Source: Stenotrophomonas raiganjensis (SeqCode) (lineage in GTDB: Bacteria > Pseudomonadota > Gammaproteobacteria > Xanthomonadales > Xanthomonadaceae). Taken from it: a stretch of DNA of 40,748 nt. Shown here piece after piece: positions 15,996 through 24,263 of the stretch; positions within the stretch are counted from its first letter, which is position 1, and the number at the start of each line of letters is the position of its first letter. The translations under genes and the position numbers were made by a program. The notes under the pieces were generated by a model. It worked only from the letters and a program-made list of their open reading frames with translations. It ran no database searches and had not been told where the DNA came from. Location of the stretch: positions 1 through 40,748 of the forward strand of contig NZ_JAUTXR010000090.1 of assembly GCF_030658505.1 (NCBI RefSeq), written 5' to 3'.

Positions 15996-16643
15996 TTACA
16001 GCGGCCGTGCCGGATCCACCAGCCCGTACTGGCTGGCCATGCGCGCCAACGCGATGTTGTCGTGGATCCCCATCTTCTCGAACAACCGCGCCTTGTGCGT
16101 GTTCACCGTCTTCGCACTCAGGCTCAGACGGCGGGCAATGTCTTCCTGGCGCAGACCCTGGGTCAGCAGCAGCGCCACTTCCAGCTCGCGCGGCGACAGG
16201 CTGTCAAACGGCGAGCCATTGCCTTCCACCGTCGACAGCGCTAGGTTCTGCGCGATGCTGGTGCCCAGGTAGCGGCGCCCGCCGGCCACGTCACGCACCG
16301 CGCGCAGCAGTTCCTGTGCGTCGCAGCCCTTGCCGATGTAGCCGGCAGCACCGGCTTCGAGCAGCCGCTTCGGCAGCGGACCATCTTCCAGCACGGACAC
16401 GATCACCACGCGGGTATTGCGGTGGCTGCGGACAATGCGCTCGGTCACTTCCATGCCACTCACGCCCGGCAGGTGCAGATCACACAGCACCACGTCCGGC
16501 AGCAGCTGGCGTACTTCGCGCAACGCATCTTCACCGGTCTCGGCTTCGCCCACCACCTCGATGTCGGCTTCCCCCGACAGAATCATCTTCATCCCGGTGC
16601 GGACCAGTGCGTGGTCATCCACCAGGTAGACTCGAATCGTCAT
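15996..16643 (-). CDS. GacA/UvrY-like response regulator (NarL/FixJ family)
   Basis: A 215-aa two-component response regulator. The receiver domain (1-120) has the acidic pair Asp9/Asp10, phospho-acceptor Asp55 in VVLCDLHLPG, Ser/Thr switch near 83 and Lys near 105 in AAGYIGKG. A LuxR-type helix-turn-helix covers about 146-200 (LSPRELEVALLLTQGLRQEDIARRL then LSAKTVNTH). The pattern PFDSLSPRELEVALLL and YLVDDHALVRTGMKMIL is closest to GacA/UvrY, which switches on small RNAs that titrate RsmA/CsrA. No sensor kinase is adjacent, as is usual for gacA. Other NarL-family members cannot be fully excluded. Confidence 0.82.
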   Translation of the reverse strand: MTIRVYLVDDHALVRTGMKMILSGEADIEVVGEAETGEDALREVRQLLPDVVLCDLHLPGVSGMEVTERIVRSHRNTRVVIVSVLEDGPLPKRLLEAGAAGYIGKGCDAQELLRAVRDVAGGRRYLGTSIAQNLALSTVEGNGSPFDSLSPRELEVALLLTQGLRQEDIARRLSLSAKTVNTHKARLFEKMGIHDNIALARMASQYGLVDPARPL

Positions 16644-16684
16644 TCACGTACCTCTTCGAATGCGGCCATTGCAGGTCAAGCTAG

Positions 16685-16704
16685 GCAGGGTGCCGATACC
16701 CTGC
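16685..16704 (-). other. Hairpin in the leader region of the gacA-like gene
   Basis: A perfect 7-bp stem (GCAGGGT/ACCCTGC) with a 6-nt loop lies 42 bp upstream of the gacA-like start. It could be part of the 5' leader or an operator. No clear promoter could be assigned in this 200-bp gap. Confidence 0.3.
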
Positions 16705-16843
16705 AAGCGCGGCCGGAATGCGGCGCCGGCGATCTGCCTTGCGCATCACATAACCACGCGTTGTGCTTGCCCCCTGTCTTGCAGAACCTGCTGCAACGAA
16801 ACAACTGATCTATCACGTAGACGTCCCGGGAGGGCCATCCACG

Positions 16844-17593
16844 TCAAACCCCCTGTGTTGATGCTTCGCTGGCCTTCGCTGGCGGCGGGCCATGACGTCG
16901 CCACGGGTGGCGGCGACTGAACATGACCAGGTAGCACCCTACCACCCAAACCAGCGCAGCACACCATCCGGCCAGGATATCGGAGGGGTAATGCACCCCC
17001 AGATAGACCCGGGACACGCTGACCAGCAAGCTGAACGCCGGTGCCAGCAGCAGCACGGGCCAGCGCCAGCGGGTATTCCAGGCCAGCAGCACCAGGGTCA
17101 CCGCCAGGGTCATCGAGCCCATCGCATGGCCGCTGGGGAAGCTGAACGTCGATTCCGGCGCGATCGATTCCCACAGGCTGGGGCGCTGGCGCTGGAAGAA
17201 GTGCTTGCTGCCCATGTTCAGCAGCGCCGAGCCGACGAAGCTGACCGCCACGAAGGTCGCCTCGCGCCAACGCCGGTAGCCCAGCAGCGCGCCGATGATC
17301 AGCACGTCGGCCGGGATCAGGAACCACTCGTAGCCCAGTTTCGAGATGAGCACGAAGAAACGGTCCAGCCACGGCGAATGCAGGCCATGCATCTGCCACA
17401 GCAGGGGCGCGTCAAAATGGAACGATTCAAACTCGTGCACTTCGTCCGCCAGGGCAACAAAGCCTGCCAACGGCAGCAGCACGCCACCGAACAACAGGAC
17501 CAGGCGCCAGGCGTTGCGCGCCATCCAGTGGCGGAAGCCGGAGGCGGACTCCGGTGCGGCGAGGATCGCAGGCTTATCCGGCGCTTCGGACAT
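16844..17593 (-). CDS. PAP2-family lipid phosphatase
   Basis: A 249-aa membrane protein with about five or six helices and the three-part PAP2 acid phosphatase signature: K130-x6-RP138, PSGH (153-156) and S194-R-x5-H201. Such proteins dephosphorylate undecaprenyl pyrophosphate, phosphatidylglycerol phosphate or phosphatidate at the periplasmic face. The exact substrate cannot be told from sequence. The start overlaps the 3' end of ispG by 20 bp. An undecaprenyl-pyrophosphatase role would fit co-expression with an isoprenoid gene, but that is inference. Confidence 0.88.
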   Translation of the reverse strand: MSEAPDKPAILAAPESASGFRHWMARNAWRLVLLFGGVLLPLAGFVALADEVHEFESFHFDAPLLWQMHGLHSPWLDRFFVLISKLGYEWFLIPADVLIIGALLGYRRWREATFVAVSFVGSALLNMGSKHFFQRQRPSLWESIAPESTFSFPSGHAMGSMTLAVTLVLLAWNTRWRWPVLLLAPAFSLLVSVSRVYLGVHYPSDILAGWCAALVWVVGCYLVMFSRRHPWRRHGPPPAKASEASTQGV

Positions 17594-18839
17594 ATTTGTG
17601 TTCGACGTAATCGTCGATCAGGGCGACGAACTCCTGGGCGATGTTGTCGCCGCGCAGGGTCACCTTCTTCTCGCCATCGACGAATACCGGTGCCGCAGGC
17701 GTCTCACCCGTGCCCGGCAGCGAGATGCCAATGTTGGCGTGACGCGACTCGCCCGGCCCGTTGACGATGCAGCCCATCACCGCCAGGGTCATGTTTTCCG
17801 CACCCGGGTGGTGGATCTTCCACAGCGGCATCTTCTCGCGCACGTGGTTCTGCACCACCTTGGCCAGCTCCTGGAAGAACTCGGAGGTGGTGCGACCGCA
17901 GCCCGGGCAGGCCGTGACCAGCGGCGTGAAGGCACGCTGGCCGGTGGTCTGCAGCAGTTCCTGGGCGACGATCACTTCCTGCGTGCGCGACTGTCCCGGT
18001 TCCGGGGTCAGCGAGATGCGGATGGTGTCACCGATGCCTTCCTGCAACAGCACGCTCAGCGCCGCGGACGATGCCACGATACCCTTGCTGCCGATACCCG
18101 CTTCGGTCAGGCCCAGGTGCAGGGCGAAATCCGAGCGCTGGGCCAGGTCGCGGTACACCGCGATCAGTTCCTGCACGCCGCTGACCTTGGCCGACAGCAC
18201 GATGCGGTCGCGCGGCAGCCCAAGCTCCACTGCCTGCTCGGCCGAATCCAGCGCCGAGCGGATCAGCGCCTCGCGCAGCACGCGGCCGGCGTCCCAGGGC
18301 TGTTCGCGCAGGTTGTTCTCGTCCATCAGCTTCGCCGCCAGGGCCTGGTCCAGCGAGCCCCAGTTGGCGCCGATGCGCACCGGCTTGTTGTAGCGGATCG
18401 CAAACTCGATCAGCTGGGCGAACTGCAGGTCCTTCTTCTTGCCGAAGCCGACGTTGCCCGGGTTGATGCGGTACTTGGCCAGCGCTTCGGCACACGCCGG
18501 CTCGGCGGTCAGCAACTGATGGCCGTTGTAGTGGAAGTCACCGATCAGCGGTACATCGATCCCCATCATCGCCAGCTTGTCGACGATGCGCGGAATCGCC
18601 GCAGCGGCTTCCACGGTGTTGACGGTCAACCGCACCATCTCCGAACCGGCACGCCACAGCTCGGCCACCTGCTTCACGCTGGAGGCGACGTCGGAAGTGT
18701 CGGTATTGGTCATCGACTGCACCACCACCGGCTTGCCTCCGCCTACGGTGACCCCGCCGATCTGCACGGCATGGGTCTGGCGGCGGGGCCAGGAGGTGGC
18801 ATCGGAGGGAGGAGTCGGGCGGGTGGCGGCGTCGTGCAT
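17574..18839 (-). CDS. ispG: 4-hydroxy-3-methylbut-2-en-1-yl diphosphate synthase
   Basis: A 421-aa [4Fe-4S] enzyme making HMBPP from MEcPP, the penultimate step of the MEP isoprenoid path. The cluster ligands are in [12 protein letters not shown] and GCIVNGPGE in the C-terminal third, and the TIM-barrel N-terminal part contains [11 protein letters not shown] and [10 protein letters not shown]. Length is somewhat above E. coli IspG (372 aa) from an N-terminal extension and an insert, normal for this family branch. It runs away from the regB-like gene, with 114 bp of divergent control region between them. Confidence 0.96.
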   Translation of the reverse strand: MHDAATRPTPPSDATSWPRRQTHAVQIGGVTVGGGKPVVVQSMTNTDTSDVASSVKQVAELWRAGSEMVRLTVNTVEAAAAIPRIVDKLAMMGIDVPLIGDFHYNGHQLLTAEPACAEALAKYRINPGNVGFGKKKDLQFAQLIEFAIRYNKPVRIGANWGSLDQALAAKLMDENNLREQPWDAGRVLREALIRSALDSAEQAVELGLPRDRIVLSAKVSGVQELIAVYRDLAQRSDFALHLGLTEAGIGSKGIVASSAALSVLLQEGIGDTIRISLTPEPGQSRTQEVIVAQELLQTTGQRAFTPLVTACPGCGRTTSEFFQELAKVVQNHVREKMPLWKIHHPGAENMTLAVMGCIVNGPGESRHANIGISLPGTGETPAAPVFVDGEKKVTLRGDNIAQEFVALIDDYVEHKYVRSAG

Positions 18840-18953
18840 GGGCGCATTCTACCGCCCGCCCCCGCATTCGGGGTGACTCGCATTCAGCCGGCGGCACGGC
18901 TGCGGCCTATTGTCGCAGGCACGCTCGCCCGTGAACGCATACGATGAGCGTGA

Positions 18954-20180
18954 ATGACCGGTCCCGACGCCCCGTTTCTCCGTACCCTGTGCAGCCTGCG
19001 CTGGCTTGCCGTAGCCGGCCAGGCCGCCACCATCCTGGTCGCCACCTGGGTGCTGGGCCTGCCGTTGCCGCAGCTGCCGCTGTGGGCCGGCGTGGCCGTA
19101 CTGACCCTGTTCAACATCTATACCCAGCTGCGCCCGGAAGCGGCCGATACCGCGCCCCTGACCGCGTTCGGCCACATCCTGGTGGACGTGATCATCCTGA
19201 CCTGGATGGTCGGCTGGAGCGGTGGCATGGCCAATCCGTTCAGCTCGCTGTTCCTGATCCTGATTGCGCTGGCCGCGTTCGCCCTGCCCCTGCGCTGGGC
19301 GCTGGCGGTGGCACTGGCCTGCCTGCTCGGCTACGCCGCCAGCGGCCTGTTCGGCCAGCCGCTGCCGGACGGTTACTTCCGCGCGCAGGACCTCAACCGC
19401 TGGGGCGTGGTCGCCAACTTCCTGATCTCTGCGGCGGTGGTGCTGGCCTTTTCGACCCGGCTGGCCCTTGCGCTGCGCCAGCGCGAACTGGAACTGTCGG
19501 CACTGCGCGAGCGCTTCGCCCGCAACGAGGGCATCGTCGCCCTGGCCACCCATGCCGCCTCGGTGGCCCATGAACTGAACACACCGCTGGCGACCATGAC
19601 CCTGCTTGCCGACGATGTGGCCGAGCGCAGCGAAGAACCGGAAGTGCGCGAGGACATGGAAACGCTGCGCGAGCTGCTGGTGCAGTGCCGTGAGCGCGTG
19701 CTGGCGCTGGCCGCACCGGCCTCGGCCGATGCGCCGGGCCGCAGCCATTCCAGTGCCCAGCAGGTGCTGGAACAGTGGCGCCTGGTGCGGCCTACCATCG
19801 ACCTGCACCGCAATGACGATGCGCCGCTGCGGCTGCCGCTGGATCCCGGCGTCGGCCACCTGTTGATGGTGCTGCTGAACAATGCCGCCGACGCCGGCGA
19901 GCAGGCCGGCCGGCCCCGCGTGGACCTGGACCTGCGCATCGAAGGCGACGACCTGATCGGCGAAGTACGCGACTACGGACACGGCTTCAACGCGCGCGCC
20001 GCGGTGCTGCCGGGCAAGCTGTTCGGCAGCAGCAAGAGTGAAGGCATGGGGGTCGGCCTGGCCCTGTCCCATGCCACCATCGAACGCCTCGACGGCGAGA
20101 TGTGGATGCGCCCGGCCCAAGGGGCCGGCAGCCGCGTCGGCTTCCGCCTGCCGCTGGCCCCACGCGAGGAAACCCCATGA
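18954..20180 (+). CDS. RegB/PrrB-like redox sensor histidine kinase
   Basis: A 408-aa membrane sensor kinase with six hydrophobic segments in the first 175 residues. The quinone-binding motif GGMANPF (90-96) between helices is that of RegB/PrrB/ActS. The H-box is ASVAHELNTPLATM with His206, and a Cys at 245 (LLVQCRERV) matches the redox-active Cys in the dimerisation helix of RegB. A HATPase domain follows with the N-box LNNAADAG and G-boxes DYGHGF and GMGVGLALS. It is joined to the regA-like gene by an ATGA overlap. In RegBA systems the pair adjusts respiration and carbon use to redox state. Confidence 0.88.
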   Translation: MTGPDAPFLRTLCSLRWLAVAGQAATILVATWVLGLPLPQLPLWAGVAVLTLFNIYTQLRPEAADTAPLTAFGHILVDVIILTWMVGWSGGMANPFSSLFLILIALAAFALPLRWALAVALACLLGYAASGLFGQPLPDGYFRAQDLNRWGVVANFLISAAVVLAFSTRLALALRQRELELSALRERFARNEGIVALATHAASVAHELNTPLATMTLLADDVAERSEEPEVREDMETLRELLVQCRERVLALAAPASADAPGRSHSSAQQVLEQWRLVRPTIDLHRNDDAPLRLPLDPGVGHLLMVLLNNAADAGEQAGRPRVDLDLRIEGDDLIGEVRDYGHGFNARAAVLPGKLFGSSKSEGMGVGLALSHATIERLDGEMWMRPAQGAGSRVGFRLPLAPREETP

Positions 20181-20740
20181 GCGCCTCAACCCTTGGCCTG
20201 CTGGTCGACGACGACGAACTGTACCTGCGCACCCTGCAGCGCAGCCTGGCCCGCAAGGGGCTTGAAACGCAGACCGCGCAGGATGCCGCCAGTGCACTGG
20301 CGCTGGCCCGCCAGCATCCGCCGGCGTTCGCGCTGATCGACCTGAAGCTGGGCAGCGATTCCGGCCTCGCCCTGATCCAGCCGCTGCGCGCGTTGCGCGC
20401 GGACATGCGCATCCTGCTGGTGACCGGCTACGCCAGCATCGCCACCGCGGTGGAGGCGATCAAGCTCGGCGCCGACGACTACCTGCCGAAGCCGGCCACG
20501 GTGCCGATGATCCTGCGCGCCCTCGGTGAGGAGGATGACGGCCCGGCCGACGATGGCGAAATGGAAGTGCCCGACGCGATGACCCCGATCAGCCGCCTGC
20601 AGTGGGAACACATCCAGCAGGCGATGCACGAGACCGGCGGTAACGTGTCCGCGGCCGCGCGCCTGCTCGGCATGCACCGGCGTTCGCTGCAGCGCAAGCT
20701 GGCCAAGCGGCCAAGCCCGGAACGCGATCCCAGCCGCTGA
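20177..20740 (+). CDS. RegA/PrrA-like response regulator
   Basis: A 187-aa regulator partner of the upstream kinase. The receiver has Asp11/Asp12, phospho-acceptor Asp55 (ALIDLKLG), Thr83 and Lys105, and a short linker leads to a Fis-type helix-turn-helix GGNVSAAARLLGMHRRSLQ (about 154-172). The HTH MHRRSLQRKLAKR is the hallmark of the RegA/PrrA/ActR family. The start overlaps the kinase stop by 4 bp. It is convergent with lanM, with only 21 bp between the stops. Confidence 0.9.
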   Translation: MSASTLGLLVDDDELYLRTLQRSLARKGLETQTAQDAASALALARQHPPAFALIDLKLGSDSGLALIQPLRALRADMRILLVTGYASIATAVEAIKLGADDYLPKPATVPMILRALGEEDDGPADDGEMEVPDAMTPISRLQWEHIQQAMHETGGNVSAAARLLGMHRRSLQRKLAKRPSPERDPSR

Positions 20741-20761
20741 TCGCAACCGGACCGGTCCGGC

Positions 20762-23659
20762 TCAGACCTCGGCCAGCTCCGCTCGGTCCTGCGCGGCACT
20801 GGAACGCGATGCCGGGGCATCGACCCGCGCCGCTGCCGTCTCCTGCAGCAGCGGCGACGGCAGCACGCAGGCCGGATGCATGCGCAGGAAGCCATAGATC
20901 GCACCTGCCAGGCCGATCATCAAGCCCGGGGTAAAGGCCGCGCGGGTCAGTCCGCCGACCATGCCCTGGTGCTCCTCGATCGAAGAAACGATCTCGATGG
21001 CGGCCTCGTCCTGCGGATAGGGGCATCCCTCCGGATCCAGCGCAGCCGCCAGCACCAGCAGCTCCCGCGTGGACAGGTCGCCATGGCACAGGGTGTGGCT
21101 GAACCCCCATTTGCCGCGCGCGTCGGCCACAGCCCGCCGCATGTCACGCAACTGCGTGGGATCGCCAGTGCGGGCATACAGATCCGCCGCCGCCAGACCG
21201 ATGCCAACACTGCCATGGCACCAGGTCGGGAAGTTCTTCTGCCCATCCTGCAGGTGGATGTCGCGCCAGTGCCCGGTATGCGGTTCGAACAACGCCGCCT
21301 GGAACGCAAACGCTCCTTCGGCCAACTGCCGCCAGGCGGCGCGCTCAGGCACGCTGCCGGCGTCCGACCGCGCCAGCCGTGCCAGCGCCCAGCCCATGCC
21401 CATCGCGCCATGGCCAAAGCCACCGATCGGCTCGCGGAACTGTGGCGTCGGCCAGCGTGCGCCGTCGGCATCGACGATCGCCGCTTCCTGCATGCGGCGC
21501 CCGGCCGCAGCCGCCAACTCCAGCCAGCGCGTTCTGCCGGTGGCCTCGGCCAGCGCCAACAACGGCAGGATCATGCCGGACACGCCATCAATCAGTTCAA
21601 ATTTCACCGGCCCCTGGAAGCCACGACGTTCCACGCCCTCCGCACAGCGCTCGGCCAGCGCAAGCAGTGCGGGGCGCTGCAGAAGATCGTGCAACGCCAG
21701 CAGGGTCCAGATCTGCGAGCCTGTGCCGACGAATCCACCATCGATCCCGGCGGGATGGCGCTCGCACATGGTCTGGAACACCGCAATGGCGCCTTCGATG
21801 GCCGGATCCAGCCCGGCCACCGGGTTGGCACGTCCCTGCTCCACTTCCCGGCGGTAGGCCGCCAGTGCGAACGCAATGCCCCCCAGGCCGAAATACAGGT
21901 CGGGCTGCACCGGCTGGACGGTCCATCCTGTGCGGGTCACCTCGGGCGTGATCCACGTCATCGAACCATCTTCACCATGCACGGCCAGACGCAGAAGATT
22001 CTCCACCGCGCGTGCCGCAAGCGTTCGTCGGCGCAGGTCCAGATCGTCCGCGCGCGGCTGCTGCGCGGCATAGCTGTAGCCGGAGCGAGCCTCGGCGCGG
22101 GCCAGCGCATGCTGGTTCAGGTCGGTGGCCACCAGCGTGCTGCGGATGGTCACGTCTTCCAGGTCGATGCGCATCGCACGCCAGTTGTCGGCGATGGAGC
22201 GGATGCGGGTCGCGTCCAGCCGCGAAGTGAAGATCGGAATGTCACCGTGGCGCAGGTCGTCCACTTCTCCACGTACGGTTTCCAGATCCGATGGCGCAGC
22301 CGGTGACACCGCTGCATTGCGCACCAGCAGATCGATCGCGCGCTCAACCGCCTGGGCTTCCTTGTGCAGCGAGGCTGGATGCCAGAGCATCCGCCCGAGC
22401 TCGGCGTAGGCCATTGTCGGCCGTCGTACATCCCGCACCTGGCAGCCTTCGAAAGCCGCCAGGAGTGGCATCAGTTCGCCCTTGGCATCGAGTGCGCGCA
22501 GGCGCCCGCTGGCGTCGATGAAGCCTTCGCTGATGTGGTCCCAGTACAACGAAACATCCGGCTGTGGACTGGGGTGGTTCTGTGCGATGGCGACTTCGGC
22601 CTCGACCATGCCAAGCCGGGCCGGCCCCGTCCCATCCTCGACAATCACCGGCACTTGTACCCGCGGCTGCTCGCCCGGCAATGCGCCGGCAGCCGACAGG
22701 TCCACGCCCTCCATGCCGAGGCCGGTGGTGCGGAACGGCACGATGCCGGTGCGCAGCACGGAATTGCGCATCAGTTTGATGGCCGTATCGTAGGCGTCGC
22801 CCAGGCCCGACGGCTCGACGTCGATCACCTGCGAGAACACACTTTCTGCATCGATCACCACCGGCACCGGCCCGACAGCGATCAGGTTCTCCAGATGGAT
22901 GTCGGTACCGCCGACCAGGCGCAGGATCGCCAGCCAATGGCCAAGACCGCGGTAGTAGGCACGCAGTTCTTCGTCATCGGCGCAATGACGGTGCGCGGCA
23001 AACGCGGCCCAGCCATGGCTGCCACGGTCTACCACACGCGGCACACGCACCCGGCCCGGGCCCTCGCCAAAGACCGCAGCGAGCAGGCCATCGAGCACCG
23101 CATCGATGCGCAGCGAGCGCGGTTTGTACATCAGCACGCCGCCGTCGAACTGCAGCCGTGCCACGGTCCGGCCGCCGCCGTGCAGGTCACCCCGCCCCAA
23201 CGCGATCGCACGCAGCACTCCGGCCGGAGCGTCGAGCAGGTCCGTCAGCAGCGCACGATCACTGCCGATGCGCGCGGCCAGCTCCACCACTGCCGCGCAT
23301 TGTCCTTCAAGCATGCGCGACAGCCGCGGCAACAGCACCGGGTAGCGTCGCTGCAGATGTTCACGGAAACCCTCGCTGGTGGCGAGGGCTACGAATTCGT
23401 CCAGCGTGCCGGCGCTGTCAAGCGGGCCGATGTCACCGCCGCGCGCAGCTGCGTGTAGTTCCAGCAACAGCACACGATTGAGCTTGAGCTGGGCATGCTC
23501 ACGCAGCGCCGCGTCGCCCTGCGCGTGCAGCAGTTCGCGCTCACCGGGCTGCAGCGCAATGGCAGGGTCATGCAGGCCGGCTGCCAACGCGGCGCGCGCA
23601 TGGGCAAGGAAATGTTCGGTGATGCGCGCAAACGCGGCCGCAGCCGGAGAAGCGGTCAT
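20762..23659 (-). CDS. lanM: Class II lanthipeptide synthetase LanM
   Basis: A 965-aa bifunctional enzyme that dehydrates Ser/Thr in a precursor peptide and closes (methyl)lanthionine rings. The N-terminal dehydratase (DUF4135, about 120-560) has the kinase-like motifs LMYKPRSLRID (KPR at 179-181), GGTDIHLENLI (250-260) and VVIDAESVF (267-275), used to phosphorylate and eliminate. The C-terminal LanC-like cyclase (about 585-935) has GFGHGAMG (747-754) and the zinc ligands Cys813 (TWCHGSVG) and Cys858-His859 (LCHGD). All catalytic parts appear intact and the length is typical. The ATG at 23659 has an AGGGGG ribosome binding site; the in-frame extension to 23800 runs back into the precursor gene and is rejected. 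The substrate gene is 82 bp upstream. Confidence 0.93.
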   Translation of the reverse strand: MTASPAAAAFARITEHFLAHARAALAAGLHDPAIALQPGERELLHAQGDAALREHAQLKLNRVLLLELHAAARGGDIGPLDSAGTLDEFVALATSEGFREHLQRRYPVLLPRLSRMLEGQCAAVVELAARIGSDRALLTDLLDAPAGVLRAIALGRGDLHGGGRTVARLQFDGGVLMYKPRSLRIDAVLDGLLAAVFGEGPGRVRVPRVVDRGSHGWAAFAAHRHCADDEELRAYYRGLGHWLAILRLVGGTDIHLENLIAVGPVPVVIDAESVFSQVIDVEPSGLGDAYDTAIKLMRNSVLRTGIVPFRTTGLGMEGVDLSAAGALPGEQPRVQVPVIVEDGTGPARLGMVEAEVAIAQNHPSPQPDVSLYWDHISEGFIDASGRLRALDAKGELMPLLAAFEGCQVRDVRRPTMAYAELGRMLWHPASLHKEAQAVERAIDLLVRNAAVSPAAPSDLETVRGEVDDLRHGDIPIFTSRLDATRIRSIADNWRAMRIDLEDVTIRSTLVATDLNQHALARAEARSGYSYAAQQPRADDLDLRRRTLAARAVENLLRLAVHGEDGSMTWITPEVTRTGWTVQPVQPDLYFGLGGIAFALAAYRREVEQGRANPVAGLDPAIEGAIAVFQTMCERHPAGIDGGFVGTGSQIWTLLALHDLLQRPALLALAERCAEGVERRGFQGPVKFELIDGVSGMILPLLALAEATGRTRWLELAAAAGRRMQEAAIVDADGARWPTPQFREPIGGFGHGAMGMGWALARLARSDAGSVPERAAWRQLAEGAFAFQAALFEPHTGHWRDIHLQDGQKNFPTWCHGSVGIGLAAADLYARTGDPTQLRDMRRAVADARGKWGFSHTLCHGDLSTRELLVLAAALDPEGCPYPQDEAAIEIVSSIEEHQGMVGGLTRAAFTPGLMIGLAGAIYGFLRMHPACVLPSPLLQETAAARVDAPASRSSAAQDRAELAEV

Positions 23660-23697
23660 TACGCCCCCTGCAAGGTATCGGGAAGTCTGTTCCAGTT

Positions 23698-23731
23698 GCC
23701 GGCACGCAGCCGCAAGGCGCTGCGTGCCGGC
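23698..23731 (-). terminator. Stem-loop between lanthipeptide precursor and synthetase
   Basis: GCCGGCACGCAG (23698-23709) pairs perfectly over 12 bp with CTGCGTGCCGGC (23720-23731), loop 10 nt. There is no T-tract after it on the minus strand, so it is more likely a partial terminator or mRNA-stabilising structure than a full stop. Such hairpins after lanA genes make precursor mRNA more abundant than synthetase mRNA. Confidence 0.6.
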
Positions 23732-23741
23732 TCGGGCTACA

Positions 23742-23948
23742 TCAGCAACACAGGCAGTGATTGACCACGGACATCGTGGTGGTGCACTCGGTGCCACCAC
23801 CGGTGATCAGGGTGTCGGAGGCCGACGTGAGTGCGGACTCGGTAGCCGCAGCGCCATAGATGAACAGCGAACCCGCAGGGTTGGCGCACCCATCCACATC
23901 GTCCGAGCCATTGAGCCAGCCGGACACAACATCGTCATTCAGATCCAT
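23742..23948 (-). CDS. lanA: Lanthipeptide precursor peptide (LanA)
   Basis: A 68-aa peptide with an acidic leader (DLNDDVVSGWLNGSDDVDG at the N-terminus) and a double-glycine cleavage site in DTLITGG (Gly50-Gly51, or 51-52). The predicted core is TECTTTMSVVNHCLCC (53-68), perhaps with a leading Gly. It holds four Cys (55, 65, 67, 68), four Thr and one Ser, so up to four thioether rings are possible. A strong ribosome binding site (GGAGATTGCGA before ATG) fixes the start at 23948, not at the upstream ATG 23990. The peptide lies directly before lanM on the same strand. I do not recognise the core as any named lantibiotic; the short CxxTx motif only loosely recalls mersacidin-type peptides. Confidence 0.85.
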   Translation of the reverse strand: MDLNDDVVSGWLNGSDDVDGCANPAGSLFIYGAAATESALTSASDTLITGGGTECTTTMSVVNHCLCC

Positions 23949-24263
23949 TCGCAATCTCCTGTCATTCACAACATGAGGCGTTGAGGACATGGATCGATTC
24001 CACGTCCCTTCGGATACGGCCAGTCCCTGGCATCAACATCATGCTGCGAGCGATACTGGATGACAGGTAAAGCCGCCCGTGCACACTGCATTGGCAGGCG
24101 ATGCGCAGTCAAGCTGCGCTGCGGCAGGCACGCGAATGCGCTGCATGCGCAGCACGCAAACGACTCGGGATGCGTGGCCGCGCGCCATTCGTGCGCGACC
24201 GGATCGAAGACAAGCGGAAAGACATGGGATGGCCGGCCGGCGCCGGCACATCCGCAGGCCGGG
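23949..24263. other. Gap between pgi and the lanthipeptide genes
   Basis: These 315 bp precede lanA and must hold its promoter. On the minus strand a TTGACT hexamer (24117-24112) is present but no convincing -10 box follows at 16-18 bp. Near the pgi end GCCGGCCGGCGCCGGC (about 24233-24248) can fold and may end the pgi transcript. The short open frames here have Arg-rich, non-coding-like translations. No gene is called. Confidence 0.4.

Noticed and set aside
23660..23800. LanM start at 23800
   Set aside because: The added 47 residues are read from the precursor gene's core region and the stem-loop in another frame.
23949..23990. N-terminal extension of the lanthipeptide precursor from the ATG at 23990
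   Set aside because: The ATG at 23948 has a strong ribosome binding site at the right distance; the extension MSSTPHVVNDRRLR is basic and unlike a leader.
24039..24251. A second possible precursor peptide (70 codons, with GGFTCHPVSLAA at the end)
   Set aside because: The GG and Cys look suggestive, but the N-terminal part is strongly Arg-rich rather than an acidic leader, there is no clear ribosome binding site, and the core has only one Cys after the GG.
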